DNA from: Burkholderia sp. Bp9143
GTDB lineage: Bacteria; Pseudomonadota; Gammaproteobacteria; Burkholderiales; Burkholderiaceae
Reading direction: 5' to 3'
Length of the DNA: 64,000 bases
Assembly: GCF_003853645.1 (NCBI RefSeq)
Contig: NZ_QTPO01000008.1
Coordinates: 124,001-188,000 of the forward strand
The notes under the pieces were generated by a model. That model was not told the origin of the DNA. It was given only the letters and a program-made list of their open reading frames with translations, and did not search any database. Positions 1 to 8,902 of the stretch are shown here, piece after piece; position 1 is the stretch's first letter; every line of letters starts with the position of its first letter. A program made the position numbers and the translations under genes.

Positions 1-301
1 GGGATTTCAGCACTTCAATCTCGGTCGACGCGTCGGTCTTCAGGTCGAACACCGACGACGGATCGCCGGGCGGCGACGTCGATTTCGTGTCGGTCGGGCT
101 TTGCTCGACCTGGAACAGGATGTCGGTCCGGTAGACGGGGGCCGCGCACAGCGCATACACGGCGCCAATGAGTGCGCCCGCGAGCGCCGTGCAAAGGATC
201 AGGCGCCGGCCGCCGTACAGCATGCCCCAGTAGCGGCGCACCGGATAGGAGGGCCGCAGGGCGGGCCCGCCGTGCGGGTCTGGCAGGTTCGAAGAAGTCA
301 T
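1..301 (-). CDS. Wzc-type exopolysaccharide chain-length regulator/tyrosine autokinase, N-terminal part (cut by window edge)
   Basis: The minus-strand frame opens with ATG at 301 and stays open to base 1, so only about 100 N-terminal residues are seen. They show a short cytoplasmic tail with a PVRRYWGMLYGGRRLI stretch, one hydrophobic segment (about residues 35-55, LILCTALAGALIGAVYALCA), then VYRTDILFQVEQ and a TEIEVLKS ending. This is the start of the Wzz domain of BY-kinases such as Wzc and BceF, inner-membrane proteins that set polymer length with the outer-membrane Wza channel. It follows the Wza-like gene by 58 bases in the same direction, the usual wza-wzc order. Another open frame at 15-323 is a shadow. 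The kinase domain lies outside the window, so kinase activity is inferred from family and order. Confidence 0.8.
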   Translation of the reverse strand, partial: MTSSNLPDPHGGPALRPSYPVRRYWGMLYGGRRLILCTALAGALIGAVYALCAAPVYRTDILFQVEQSPTDTKSTSPPGDPSSVFDLKTDASTEIEVLKS

Positions 302-359
302 ACGGCATCAGTCCCGTAGGCACGACACACCGTCGCGATGACGAAATGGGTCACGAGGG

Positions 360-1586
360 TCACGGCGAAATCGCCTTGGCCGTCAGCGCACCCTGCGCGG
401 ACGACGGAATCAGCAGGTTGACGACACGACTCCAGCGCACCAGCGGCGACGCATCGACGAACACGACGTCGCGACGCTCGAGCGGGAACTGGTCGGCCAG
501 CGCGAACGACGCGGGCGAGCTGCCGTCGAGGTGGTACACCCGCGGGCGGTTGTCCGGGCCGCGGCGCACGACGAACACCTGGCGCGCGTCCGACGTGTAC
601 TGACTCGCGCCGCCCGTGTCGCCGAGTGCTTCGCCGAGACTCATCCAGCCATCTGTCAGCGTCAGCGTCGCGGGCCGCGACACCTCGCCGAGCACGAACA
701 CCTTCGCGTCGCTCGCCGCGCGCACGCGCACGAGATCGCCGTCGCGCAGCAGAATGTTCGACGGATTCACGCCCGCGGCGATCATCGCCGGCAGGCTCAC
801 GTTCACGGTCTTGTTGCCGCGCGTCACCGACACCTGCGAGCGGTCGGCCGTCGGGGTAAAGCCGCCCGCCCGGTCGATCGCCTCGGGCAGCGTCATCGGC
901 ATGTCGTTGACGATCTGCAGGCCCGGCGTGCGCACTTCGCCATCGAGATAGACGCGCTTGCTGCGGTAGCTCTGCACGCGCAGCGCGATCTGCGGCTTGC
1001 GCACATACTCTCCGAGCCGCTTCGTCAGCAGCGCGCGCGCCTGCGCCTCGGTCAGCCCCGCCACATGCACGAGGCCCGCATACGCGAACTGCACGTTGCC
1101 GCCGGCATCCACCGTGTAGCCGGTCGCGACCGAGCTCGCGCCGACGCCGTCGCCGCCGCCCGTGGTCTGCGTCGTGGGCAGGTTCAATTCGGGGTGATCC
1201 CATACGACGATGCCGAGCACATCGCCCGGACCGATCGCATAGGGTTTCGGCTTGCCGAACAATTGCCGGATCTCGGCATCGACATCGGTCGGTCGCGCCG
1301 CATGCCGCTGCGCGACGAACGTCGGTGTGATTTCGATCAGGTCCTCGCTCGACACGTCCTGCACGCCGTCGAGGCCGCCCGAGCCCGATGCGTCGGCGCT
1401 CACGCGTGCATTCGCGTCGCGGTCGGCAGGCGCCCGGTAAGTCATGCCAGGCGACAGCGCACATGCGCTCAGTGCGCACGCGGTCGCCACGATCGCCATG
1501 CGCGACAGCCACGGTCCGCGACGGGTGCCGACCGTGCGTGGCCGTGGCGTCCCGAGCGTCGATTCCGGTTGCGTGGTGATTGACAT
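360..1586 (-). CDS. Wza-type polysaccharide export outer-membrane lipoprotein
   Basis: The 408-residue protein starts at ATG 1586 behind GGAAGGG, in preference to longer in-frame starts up to 1688. A basic N-terminus and hydrophobic stretch end in a lipobox LSAC (Cys about 42), so it should be lipidated and sent to the outer membrane. The polysaccharide export domain follows (GPGDVLGIVVWDHPEL, about residues 130-145), with repeated SLBB-type beta-grasp modules (VYLDGEVRTPG, VFVLGEVSRPATL). Wza proteins form the octameric outer-membrane channel for capsule and exopolysaccharide. The Wzc-type gene follows immediately. The arrangement resembles the start of the Bep or bce clusters of B. cepacia complex strains, but which cluster it is cannot be settled here. 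Confidence 0.9.
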   Translation of the reverse strand: MSITTQPESTLGTPRPRTVGTRRGPWLSRMAIVATACALSACALSPGMTYRAPADRDANARVSADASGSGGLDGVQDVSSEDLIEITPTFVAQRHAARPTDVDAEIRQLFGKPKPYAIGPGDVLGIVVWDHPELNLPTTQTTGGGDGVGASSVATGYTVDAGGNVQFAYAGLVHVAGLTEAQARALLTKRLGEYVRKPQIALRVQSYRSKRVYLDGEVRTPGLQIVNDMPMTLPEAIDRAGGFTPTADRSQVSVTRGNKTVNVSLPAMIAAGVNPSNILLRDGDLVRVRAASDAKVFVLGEVSRPATLTLTDGWMSLGEALGDTGGASQYTSDARQVFVVRRGPDNRPRVYHLDGSSPASFALADQFPLERRDVVFVDASPLVRWSRVVNLLIPSSAQGALTAKAISP

Positions 1587-1713
1587 CGTGCCCTTCCAAA
1601 ACTGTGTGGTAACCCGCCGAACGCGGCGAATTCCGGCATTACGCTTGCCGGCGCGGCTCGCATTGCGGTGCCGCGCCTCCCTCTTCACCGCACGTCACTC
1701 CGTACGATTCGTC

Positions 1714-2124
1714 ATGAACTGCTCTTCGTCGCTTTCGTCACTCGTCTGCATCGTCTCGGTCGGCGCTGCCTGCGCCGTCAATGCGCAGACGTTGCCCGCC
1801 GTCCCTGCCGACGCGCCGGTGTTCGCATCGTCGGTGATGCGCCCGCCGGTACCGCTGCAACGTCCGGCGCAAGCCACCGCGACAAGCGACACCGCCGAAC
1901 CCTCGGCAGCCGCCTCAGGGGCCGCGGCGCCCGCGTTCGCGCTTCCCGCCGCCGTCCAACCGGAAACGCGCGCCCGCGGCACGTTGCGCCGGCCGCTCGT
2001 GCCGGTGCGCCCGCATCGCCCGCAAGTGGCCGGTACGCCCGCCGACGACGTATGGCGCGACGACAGGTTGTACGAGTCGCCCTACGCGAAGTCGCCCTAT
2101 GAGCAACCGGGCAATTCGGACTGA
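1714..2124 (+). CDS. small secreted Pro/Ala-rich protein
   Basis: The 136-residue frame starts at ATG 1714, divergent from the Wza-like gene. The N-terminus looks like a Sec signal peptide (SLVCIVSVGAACAVNA, cleavage expected before QTL). The rest is low-complexity and rich in Pro, Ala and Arg, with a tail containing YESPYAKSPYEQPG. I do not recognise the family. Third positions are G/C rich and a strong hairpin overlaps the stop codon, which supports a real transcription unit. A longer in-frame extension back to 1444 runs antisense through the Wza-like gene and was not used. It may be a periplasmic accessory of the polysaccharide locus, but only its position suggests that. Confidence 0.6.
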   Translation: MNCSSSLSSLVCIVSVGAACAVNAQTLPAVPADAPVFASSVMRPPVPLQRPAQATATSDTAEPSAAASGAAAPAFALPAAVQPETRARGTLRRPLVPVRPHRPQVAGTPADDVWRDDRLYESPYAKSPYEQPGNSD

Positions 2125-2167
2125 CGCATCCCGGCCGGTCATGCCGCGACATGACCGGCCATGCGTC
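2123..2167 (+). terminator. long stem-loop at the 3' end of the small secreted protein gene
   Basis: An 11-bp perfect stem GGCCGGTCATG / CATGACCGGCC (2133-2143 and 2150-2160) is extended by outer arms GACGCAT / ATGCGTC across a 3-base bulge. It overlaps the stop codon region. No T-run follows, so it may act as an mRNA 3' barrier or a weak bidirectional terminator towards the convergent hydrolase gene. Confidence 0.5.
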
Positions 2168-2285
2168 GATACGGGATTGGACACCACTGCGAACGGCGCG
2201 TCTGTGAGGGACCTCACCGAACGCCGATCTTCATACCCGACCGGGATCGCGCCCCGAAGCGCGGACGCGTGCGACGCGGCACGCA

Positions 2286-4142
2286 TCACGACCGGCCGAC
2301 CGACACGCTCGCGTACGATCGCGCGGCTGCTTCCGGCGCGGCCGGATCGGTGACCCACGCGACCGGCCGGGCCGAGTCGCGGCCCAGCGCCTGCATGCAC
2401 AGGTCGATCACGATGTCCGTGCCCACCGCGCCGTACACCGCATGGTCAACCTGCGGCTCGAGGTGCAGGCGCACGTGACGTGAGCACCGGAACGCACGCT
2501 CGATCGCGCCGAAGTGGCGCCGGACATCGTCGATGCCGGGGTCGAGTGCGCCGTACACCAGCGTCGTCCGCACGTTGCGCTGCGCAAGTTCGCGCATCAC
2601 GCCGCGCGGCGTGTCGATGCGCGGCTTCCAGCCGACGCACGCGGCAAGTTCCTTCGCCGGCACGCTGACCCGCGCGATCGCATTCGCGGCCACCGCCCGC
2701 ACGATCGGCCGCAGGTCGCGCCGCTCCTGCACGAGACGCTTCCACTTCGCCGGATTGCGCACCGACAGCCAGTAGCCGCGCACCGAGTTGTTGCGCTGCT
2801 TCTGCACGGCCTCGAGCGAAAGCCCGGCCGGCCACACGAAGCGGGCGAGATTGATCGCGATCACGCCGCCGAGCGACGGTGTCTTCACAGCCGCATGCAA
2901 CGCCGCATAGGCGCCGGAACAAATGCCGGCCGCGACCACCTCCGGGTGACCGAGCGTGCGCAGCCAGTCCGCGGCGGCGGCCACGTCGTCGCTCGACTGC
3001 GTCGAATACACGACGCCCGACTGGTCGTCGAGCGCGGCAGGCCCGCTATCGCCGACGCCATGCACGTCGATTCGCAGCGTCGTCACGCCGGCACGTGCCA
3101 GCGTGCGAGCGAGCCGCACGCTGAAGCGCCCTTCGCCGCTGCGCGGATTCGTCGACGTATTGGCGATCACGACCGCCGGACCGACCGGATTCGCCGGTCG
3201 CGCCTCGGCGGGACGGCACAGCACGCCGACCAGCCGGTCCGGACCGACCGCGACGACCTGCTCGGTCATGTCGTGCATGTCGAGCGCGACTGCCGACTCG
3301 CCATTCCACGCCGGGTCCGCTCGCGACGGGCTTCCGGCACCCGCCGGCATACGCGGCGCGCGTTCGGCGATCCAGTTCGCGAGCGTGTCGATCGCCGCGA
3401 GCGGCAAGCGCGAGCGCGTGCCGTCCAGCATCGTCGTCGGCCATTCGCGGAACGGATCGCTCGCCACGTCCACGCCGCGCTCGAGCAACGCGTCGCGCAA
3501 TGCCGTCCCGTCGCCCTGATCGGGCTGGATCAGCAGCATCGCGCCCGGCAACGTCGGCGCATCGCGCACGACGTCGCACAGATCGACCGCCTTCAGCGCA
3601 TCGACAAAATCGGCGGGAAAGCGGTGCCCTAGCACGTTCATGCACGGTTCGTCGCGATGCGCGGCGCGGATTGCGGGCGACGTGGTATCGAGCCACTGGC
3701 GATGCACGAACGACAGCTCGCGCAGGTAGGCGCGACCGCGCACGACCGGTGCCAGCGCCACCAGTGCGTCGACGCGCGGCGCCGGGCGCGGGCCCATGCC
3801 GGCGGCGGCCAGCATCGCGAACAGCGCGCCCGCGCGGATCCCGACGAGCGTCAGCGCGATCACGCCGGCCTGATCGCGCAGCAGGTCGATCGCGTCGTGA
3901 ATGCCGGCGATGCTCGCGGCATGCCGACCGGCGTCGCGATCGTCGCCCGCCGAGTCGCCGGTGCACGGATAGCTGAATCGCAATACCGTGACACCCTCGC
4001 GGGCCAGCCGCTCCGCGATCGCCCGCATGAGCTTGTGCGTCCACGACGCCTCGTGACCCAGCGATTCGCACAGGATCACGCCCTGTGTCGTCTGTCCTTC
4101 GTGCAGCCACCCCACGCAGCCGCCGAACGTTATCGGCTTCAA
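2286..4142 (-). CDS. tandem alpha/beta-hydrolase (two fused domains, altered nucleophile elbows)
   Basis: The 618-residue protein carries two alpha/beta-hydrolase domains (about residues 1-260 and 290-600), recalling the paired hydrolases found near exosortase or exopolysaccharide loci. In domain 1 the nucleophile elbow reads GIRAG (residues 101-105), with Arg where Ser is expected. In domain 2 it reads GICSG (406-410), with Cys at the nucleophile position, as in dienelactone hydrolases. Domain 2 keeps a plausible Asp (LVYGALDPG) and His (QVDHAVYG). Translation appears to start at TTG 4142 behind a strong GAGGAG; no ATG fits the conserved N-terminus KPITFGGCVGWLHEG. It lies beside the flippase and Wza genes, so acyl transfer or removal on the polysaccharide is a fair guess, but the substrate is unknown. 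Confidence 0.8.
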   Translation of the reverse strand: MKPITFGGCVGWLHEGQTTQGVILCESLGHEASWTHKLMRAIAERLAREGVTVLRFSYPCTGDSAGDDRDAGRHAASIAGIHDAIDLLRDQAGVIALTLVGIRAGALFAMLAAAGMGPRPAPRVDALVALAPVVRGRAYLRELSFVHRQWLDTTSPAIRAAHRDEPCMNVLGHRFPADFVDALKAVDLCDVVRDAPTLPGAMLLIQPDQGDGTALRDALLERGVDVASDPFREWPTTMLDGTRSRLPLAAIDTLANWIAERAPRMPAGAGSPSRADPAWNGESAVALDMHDMTEQVVAVGPDRLVGVLCRPAEARPANPVGPAVVIANTSTNPRSGEGRFSVRLARTLARAGVTTLRIDVHGVGDSGPAALDDQSGVVYSTQSSDDVAAAADWLRTLGHPEVVAAGICSGAYAALHAAVKTPSLGGVIAINLARFVWPAGLSLEAVQKQRNNSVRGYWLSVRNPAKWKRLVQERRDLRPIVRAVAANAIARVSVPAKELAACVGWKPRIDTPRGVMRELAQRNVRTTLVYGALDPGIDDVRRHFGAIERAFRCSRHVRLHLEPQVDHAVYGAVGTDIVIDLCMQALGRDSARPVAWVTDPAAPEAAARSYASVSVGRS

Positions 4143-4405
4143 TCGGTACTCCTCGGATCGGTGTTTTTATCGGACGCGGACACCCGTTCCGGCGGCTCCA
4201 CCGGCATGGGCGACTCGACGATGGTGCAACTGCTCGACGAACGCACGGCCGACCGGCAGCGGACGACCACCGCGCCCCTGCGCGGCCCGCTCATCGTGCT
4301 CGGTACGTTGCCCCGCTCCTGCTCCCGGCGTGGTCTCGTGCGATCACACGTGCCGGCCCGCTTGTGCGGAATCCGCCGCTTTGCCGGGACGGTGTCTTCG
4401 TTCAT
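4139..4405 (-). CDS. possible small ORF overlapping the start of the double hydrolase
   Basis: An 88-codon frame starts at ATG 4405 and its TGA overlaps the TTG start of the downstream hydrolase (ATTGA junction). This is the arrangement expected for translational coupling. Third positions are about 80 percent G/C, high but a little below the neighbours. No Shine-Dalgarno is evident before ATG 4405 and no domain is recognisable; the product is Arg/Ser/Pro-rich. It may be fortuitous, because the plus strand is also open here. Confidence 0.25.
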   Translation of the reverse strand: MNEDTVPAKRRIPHKRAGTCDRTRPRREQERGNVPSTMSGPRRGAVVVRCRSAVRSSSSCTIVESPMPVEPPERVSASDKNTDPRSTD

Positions 4406-4756
4406 CGCGGACGAATACAGTGCATCCGATTAGATCATCCGGTCTGATCCGCCTTCGGTGCGCCAGCTTACAAATGCATTGTTCACTGCCGCGATACAAC
4501 GACGCGTTCGGCGTCGCGATTCGCGCCGCGCGGACGCACGGAATCCGCGAACGGTAGGCTTGCGAACACAGGCCCCTCTCGCGCCCCGTATCATGGCCAC
4601 CATACGATGTGGCCGTGCCCGGCATCGCCGGACGGAACCGGCGCCCGCCGGAACGGGCCGCGAATCCACGCCGCCGGGCCAACGCCGACCGGCGGCGCGA
4701 GCGCACGGCGGCCCGCACTCCGCCCCCCTGCGATACCCACGGCGCCGACCGAGCGA
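4143..4756. other. intergenic region between divergent hydrolase and flippase genes
   Basis: The stretch should hold the promoters of both divergent genes. Apart from the weak ORF at 4139-4405, it contains a palindrome GGCCAC-N8-GTGGCC at 4595-4614, about 140 bases before the flippase start, which could be an operator. Around 4460-4500 it is less G+C rich than the neighbouring genes. I could not assign convincing -35/-10 boxes. Confidence 0.4.
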
Positions 4757-6016
4757 ATGTCAAACCTCAAGAAGAACTTCCTGCTGCTGCTGACGCTGCA
4801 GATTTCGATGTACGCGGTGCCGTTGCTGATCGCACCGTTGCTCACGCACGCGCTGGGCCCGGAAGGCTACGGACAGCTCGCGTTCTCGCTCGCGGTCATC
4901 GCGTATCTCACCAACTGCACGAGCTACAGCTTCGACCTGACCGCCACGCCGCGCATCGCGCTCGCCCGCGACGACCGCGCCGAACGCTCCCGCATCTTCT
5001 GGGCGACGCTGTACGCGCAGATCGGCATCGCGGCGATCTGCTTCATCGTGCTGGTCGCGCTGACCGTCCTGTTCAAGCGCTTCGGCGAGGACCGCGACCT
5101 CCTGCTGATCGGTTTCGGCATGGTGGCGGGCGTGGCGTTCACGCCGGGCTGGTATTTCCAGGGCATGGAGAAGCTGCGCGCGCTGAGCGTGATCCTGTTC
5201 ATCGGCCGCATCCTGAGCCTGCCCGCGATGTTCGCGCTCGTGCACCGCCCCGCGGACATCGACCGCGCGATGATCGTCAATGCCGCCGTCCCGACGCTCT
5301 CCGCGATCGTGCTGGCCGTCTACCTTTATGCCCAGCGCGAAATCGACTTCGTTCGCGTGGGTTTCTCCGACATCGCGGAATCGTTGAAAGGCGGCTGGCA
5401 GGTGTTTCTCGCGTCCACGTCGATCGCGTTCTACGCGTCGACCAACACCGTGCTGCTCGGCTTCGTGTCGGGCAATGTCGCGGCCGGCTACTTCGCCGCC
5501 GGCGACAAGCTGATTCGCGCGGCGCTCAGCATGCTGCAGCCGCTGAAGGCGGCCACCTATCCTCGTATCAGCTACCTGATGCGGCACGCGCGCAACGACG
5601 CGTTTTCGTTCCTGCGCAAGCTGTTCGTCGTGCAGGTCGCGATGGTGCTCGGCATCTCGCTCGCGATCTTCTTCGGCGCGCCGCTCGCCGTGCGAATCCT
5701 GTACGGCCCGTCGTACGAACCGACGGTCCACGTCCTGCGCTGGATGGCATTCATTCCGTTCATGGCCGGGATGACCGACCTTTTCGGTGTGCAAACGATG
5801 CTGCCGCTCGGCATGAAGTCGGCATTCACGAGAGTCCTCATGTCGTCCGGCATCCTCAACATCGTGCTGGTGCCCGTGCTCGCGAAGTACTTTGCCGAGC
5901 TGGGCGCCGCCGCCGCCGTGCTGACGGCCGAAGCCGCGGTCGCCGCGGCGCTCGCGACTGTCGTCTATCGCGCCGGGATTCCGCTGCCCGGCAGTCAAGT
6001 CGCGCGGCGCGGCTAG
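4757..6016 (+). CDS. Wzx-type polysaccharide flippase (MOP superfamily)
   Basis: The 419-residue membrane protein starts at ATG 4757 (MSNLKKNFLLLLTLQISMY); the in-frame extension to 4607 is Arg/Pro-rich and not membrane-like. It shows the family opening in which TM1 is followed by PLLTHALGPEGYGQLAFS, a signature of Wzx/RfbX flippases, and about 12 hydrophobic segments to residue 410. Wzx proteins move undecaprenyl-diphosphate-linked repeat units across the inner membrane for Wzy-dependent polymerisation and Wza/Wzc export. This matches the Wza- and Wzc-like genes at 1-1586. The gene stands alone on the plus strand between the double hydrolase and a secreted glycosidase. No polymerase is visible in the window. 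Confidence 0.88.
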   Translation: MSNLKKNFLLLLTLQISMYAVPLLIAPLLTHALGPEGYGQLAFSLAVIAYLTNCTSYSFDLTATPRIALARDDRAERSRIFWATLYAQIGIAAICFIVLVALTVLFKRFGEDRDLLLIGFGMVAGVAFTPGWYFQGMEKLRALSVILFIGRILSLPAMFALVHRPADIDRAMIVNAAVPTLSAIVLAVYLYAQREIDFVRVGFSDIAESLKGGWQVFLASTSIAFYASTNTVLLGFVSGNVAAGYFAAGDKLIRAALSMLQPLKAATYPRISYLMRHARNDAFSFLRKLFVVQVAMVLGISLAIFFGAPLAVRILYGPSYEPTVHVLRWMAFIPFMAGMTDLFGVQTMLPLGMKSAFTRVLMSSGILNIVLVPVLAKYFAELGAAAAVLTAEAAVAAALATVVYRAGIPLPGSQVARRG

Positions 6017-6517
6017 CGCACCGCCCGTGCTGCCCGGTTTCCCCCGAGGCGAACGGAATCCGACGGCGTTCCGTTCGATGCGCACGCAACGAACCGTATC
6101 GCGCAGGCGCACGCCTCCTGGCTTCCCGCCTCCTCTGGACATTCGCACGCAGGTACTTCTTACTCCGCCGCATACGCCCGATCGGGAACGATGACCGCCT
6201 TTTCCCCACGCCACGCAATCGCGTCGAAAAAAGATCATACGTATCAGTAGAAACACCGATGCTGTAGTCAAACTACATTCGTACGATTGGTCGCTGCAGA
6301 GAATCGCTACATCCGATTCGGCAGTATCGGACGGTCCGCGTCGCCGTCCGCGTTGCTCGATCGGGCCCAACCGGCCGTAACGATTCCCCGCCTGGCCTGG
6401 CATGCCGACGCGCAATCACCCTGCATCGCCAGCCGAATGCGTCCGGTGCGAATCCACCGGACGCGCGCAGCTCCAGACATCATCCGAACGACCGGCAATA
6501 CGATCATGGAGAACAAC
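6017..6517. other. A+T-richer intergenic region before the GH3 gene
   Basis: The second half (6225-6300) is the most A+T-rich part of the left arm. It carries the palindrome ATACGTAT (6237-6244) and a small dyad TGTAGT-CAA-ACTACA (6263-6277), and is probably the promoter/operator area of the glycosidase. The first half looks like non-coding spacer. No convincing gene was found. Confidence 0.4.
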
Positions 6518-8719
6518 ATGCGAGACACACTCTGGCCTGCCGCCGTGCTGGCAGCGGCCCTCTGCACCGGCGCCCATGCGGGCAACGCCGATTTCAACTC
6601 ACCAGGCGACGCCGCCGACGCATTCGCGTCGTCCGCCGCGCAGCGGCGCGCCGACCTCCTCGTGCGCAAGATGACGCTCGACGAGAAACTGCAGTTCATT
6701 CATTCGCAATACGAAATGTCAAAGGTACCTGCTGGTGGTGCCGGCTACATCCAGGGCGTGCCGCGGCTCGGCATTCCCGATCTCAACATGGTCGACTCCG
6801 CGACCGGCTCCGGCAGCACGTCGCTCGAGAGCACGACCTTCCCCGCCACGATCGCCGTCGCCGCGAGCTGGGACCGCCGACTGTCGTACGACTACGGCAA
6901 ACAGGTCGCGATCCAGTTGCGCGCGCAAGGGTTCGGCATGGGTCTCGGCGGCGGCACCAACCTCGCGCGCGAGCCGCGCGGCGGCCGGCTGTTCGAATAT
7001 CTCGGCGAGGATCCGCTGCTCGCCGGCGACCTGCTCGCGGAGCGCACGCTCGCCACGCAGCGGCAGAAGGTCATCGCGACCATCAAGCACTATGCCGGCA
7101 ACGAGCAGGAGCATGGCCGGATGGGCGGCAACACGCAGATCGACGAACGCACGCTGCGCGAGCTCTACCTGCTGCCGTTCGAGATCGCCGCGAAACGCGG
7201 TCAACCCGGCAGCGTGATGTGCAGCTACAACCGCCTGAACGGCGCGTACGCGTGCGAAAACAATCATCTGCTGAACGATGTGCTGAAGAATGAATGGGGC
7301 TTCCAGGGCCAGGTGCAATCCGACTGGGGCGCGGCGCACAGCACCGCCGCCGCGATCAACGCCGGGCTCGACGAGGAAGAGGACGTCGGGCCGACCGTCT
7401 ACCTGACGCCGGCCGCCGTCAAGCAGGCCATCGCGAACGGCTCGGTGTCGACCGCGCGCCTCGACGACATGGTGCGTCGCAAGCTGGCCGTGATGATCCG
7501 CGTCGGCGTGATGGACGACCCGGCCAAGGGCGGCGGCACGATCGATTTCGCGGCCGCGAACCGGTTCGCGCAGGGTGTCGCCGAGCAGTCGATCGTATTG
7601 CTGAAGAACGACAGCAATCAGTTGCCGCTGGCGGCGGCGGCGCTGTCGCGCATCGCCGTGATCGGCGGACACGCCGATGCGGCCGTGCTGTCGGGCGGCG
7701 GCTCGGGCAACACGCGCGATCCGGTCACCGGTTCGTTCGCGGGCTGCGGCGGCCTGACGTTCGGGTCGTCGACCGGCTGCAGCTGGTGGCGCAATCCGTG
7801 GCTCAAGGTCGACGTGCCGATCGTCGCGGCGATCCGCGCGCTCGCACCGGCGGCACAGGTCACGTTCGCGGGCAACAGCGACCAGCAGTCGCCGTTCCGC
7901 GCGTACACGCAGCAGGAAATCGACCAGGCCGCGGCGCTCGCGGGCCGCTCGGACGTCGCGATCGTCGTGGTCGCGCAGCCGGCGGGCGAGGATTTCGGCG
8001 ATCTGCAAAGCCTGAGCCTCGCGAATCCGTCGAACCAGGATGCGCTCGTCGAAGCGGTCGCGCGTGCGAATCCGCATACGATCGTCGTCGTCCAGAGCGG
8101 CAATCCGGTGCTGATGCCGTGGAAGGACAACGTGTCGGCGATCGTCGAGGCGTGGTATCCGGGCGAAGGCGGTGGCAAGGCCATCGCGAACGTGCTGTTC
8201 GGCGCGGTCAATCCGTCCGGCAAGCTGCCCGTCACGTTCCCGGCGCGCGACCAGGACACGCCGACGTGGGGGCAAGGCGGCGCGTTCGACAACGATCCCG
8301 TCTACGCGGAGAAGCTGAACATGGGCTATCGCTGGTATGACGCGCGCAACATCAAGCCGATGTTCGAATTCGGCTACGGGCTGTCGTACACGCACTTCGC
8401 GTATTCGGGCCTGTCGGTGTCGCGGCAACGGGACGGCTCGCTGAGCGTCGCGTTTACCGTGCGCAATGACGGCCGCGTCGCCGGCGCGGAAACGCCGCAG
8501 GTCTATCTCGGCGTGCCGTACAAGGACGAACCGCCGAAGCGGCTGGTCGGCTGGGAGAAGATCCGCCTGAACCCGGGCGAGGCACGGCACGTACGCGTGA
8601 TCGTGTCGGCGCGGATGCAGAGCGTGTGGGATACGTCGAGCAACGGCTGGAAGGTCGTGCCGGGCGGGACCGTGTTTGTCGGCGCATCGTCGCGCGATAT
8701 CCGGCTGCAGGGTAGCTGA
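6518..8719 (+). CDS. secreted glycoside hydrolase family 3 (beta-glucosidase-like)
   Basis: The 733-residue protein starts best at ATG 6518, placed behind GGAGAA; an ATG at 6506 lacks a ribosome site. A signal peptide is clear (LWPAAVLAAALCTGAHA, cleavage before GNADF). The GH3 N-domain shows the KHYAGNEQEHGR motif (about 190-201) and the nucleophile Asp269 in QVQSDWGA. The C-domain (VVVVAQPAGEDFGD) and a fibronectin III-like end (RNDGRVAGAETPQVYLG) follow. GH3 enzymes release terminal sugars from beta-glucosides or related glycans. Secretion and its place beside the flippase suggest it trims or recycles the locus polysaccharide, though an independent nutritional role is possible. Confidence 0.88.
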   Translation: MRDTLWPAAVLAAALCTGAHAGNADFNSPGDAADAFASSAAQRRADLLVRKMTLDEKLQFIHSQYEMSKVPAGGAGYIQGVPRLGIPDLNMVDSATGSGSTSLESTTFPATIAVAASWDRRLSYDYGKQVAIQLRAQGFGMGLGGGTNLAREPRGGRLFEYLGEDPLLAGDLLAERTLATQRQKVIATIKHYAGNEQEHGRMGGNTQIDERTLRELYLLPFEIAAKRGQPGSVMCSYNRLNGAYACENNHLLNDVLKNEWGFQGQVQSDWGAAHSTAAAINAGLDEEEDVGPTVYLTPAAVKQAIANGSVSTARLDDMVRRKLAVMIRVGVMDDPAKGGGTIDFAAANRFAQGVAEQSIVLLKNDSNQLPLAAAALSRIAVIGGHADAAVLSGGGSGNTRDPVTGSFAGCGGLTFGSSTGCSWWRNPWLKVDVPIVAAIRALAPAAQVTFAGNSDQQSPFRAYTQQEIDQAAALAGRSDVAIVVVAQPAGEDFGDLQSLSLANPSNQDALVEAVARANPHTIVVVQSGNPVLMPWKDNVSAIVEAWYPGEGGGKAIANVLFGAVNPSGKLPVTFPARDQDTPTWGQGGAFDNDPVYAEKLNMGYRWYDARNIKPMFEFGYGLSYTHFAYSGLSVSRQRDGSLSVAFTVRNDGRVAGAETPQVYLGVPYKDEPPKRLVGWEKIRLNPGEARHVRVIVSARMQSVWDTSSNGWKVVPGGTVFVGASSRDIRLQGS

Positions 8720-8846
8720 GCGACTGACGCCGCGATGCCGGGCGCCGGGCGAAACATCGCTCGACGTCCGGCGGGCGTGGTTACCGCCCGCCGCGTCAAG
8801 GGAAAAGCACGACCGAAAAAACACATACGCTCGACAGGTCGGGAAA

Positions 8847-8870
8847 CGCGGACGTCTCGCGACGTCCGCG
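8847..8870. terminator. hairpin between convergent GH3 and flavoenzyme genes
   Basis: A perfect 10-bp stem CGCGGACGTC / GACGTCCGCG with loop TCGC sits between the convergent gene ends at 8719 and 8903. No T-run follows, so it is a probable bidirectional transcription barrier rather than a textbook terminator. Confidence 0.5.
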
Positions 8871-8902
8871 CCTGCCCGTGTCACGCACGCGAATCCAGCG
8901 AA

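Noticed and set aside
15..323. 102-codon minus-strand frame at the left edge
   Set aside because: The frame starting at 301 carries the Wzc-type N-terminus; this one is a shadow.
298..1599. Long open frames on both strands over the Wza-like gene (including 531-1583)
   Set aside because: Only the frame 360-1586 shows a lipobox and polysaccharide-export motifs.
1444..1713. N-terminal extension of the small secreted protein
   Set aside because: It runs antisense through the Wza-like gene and would bury the signal peptide that starts at 1714.
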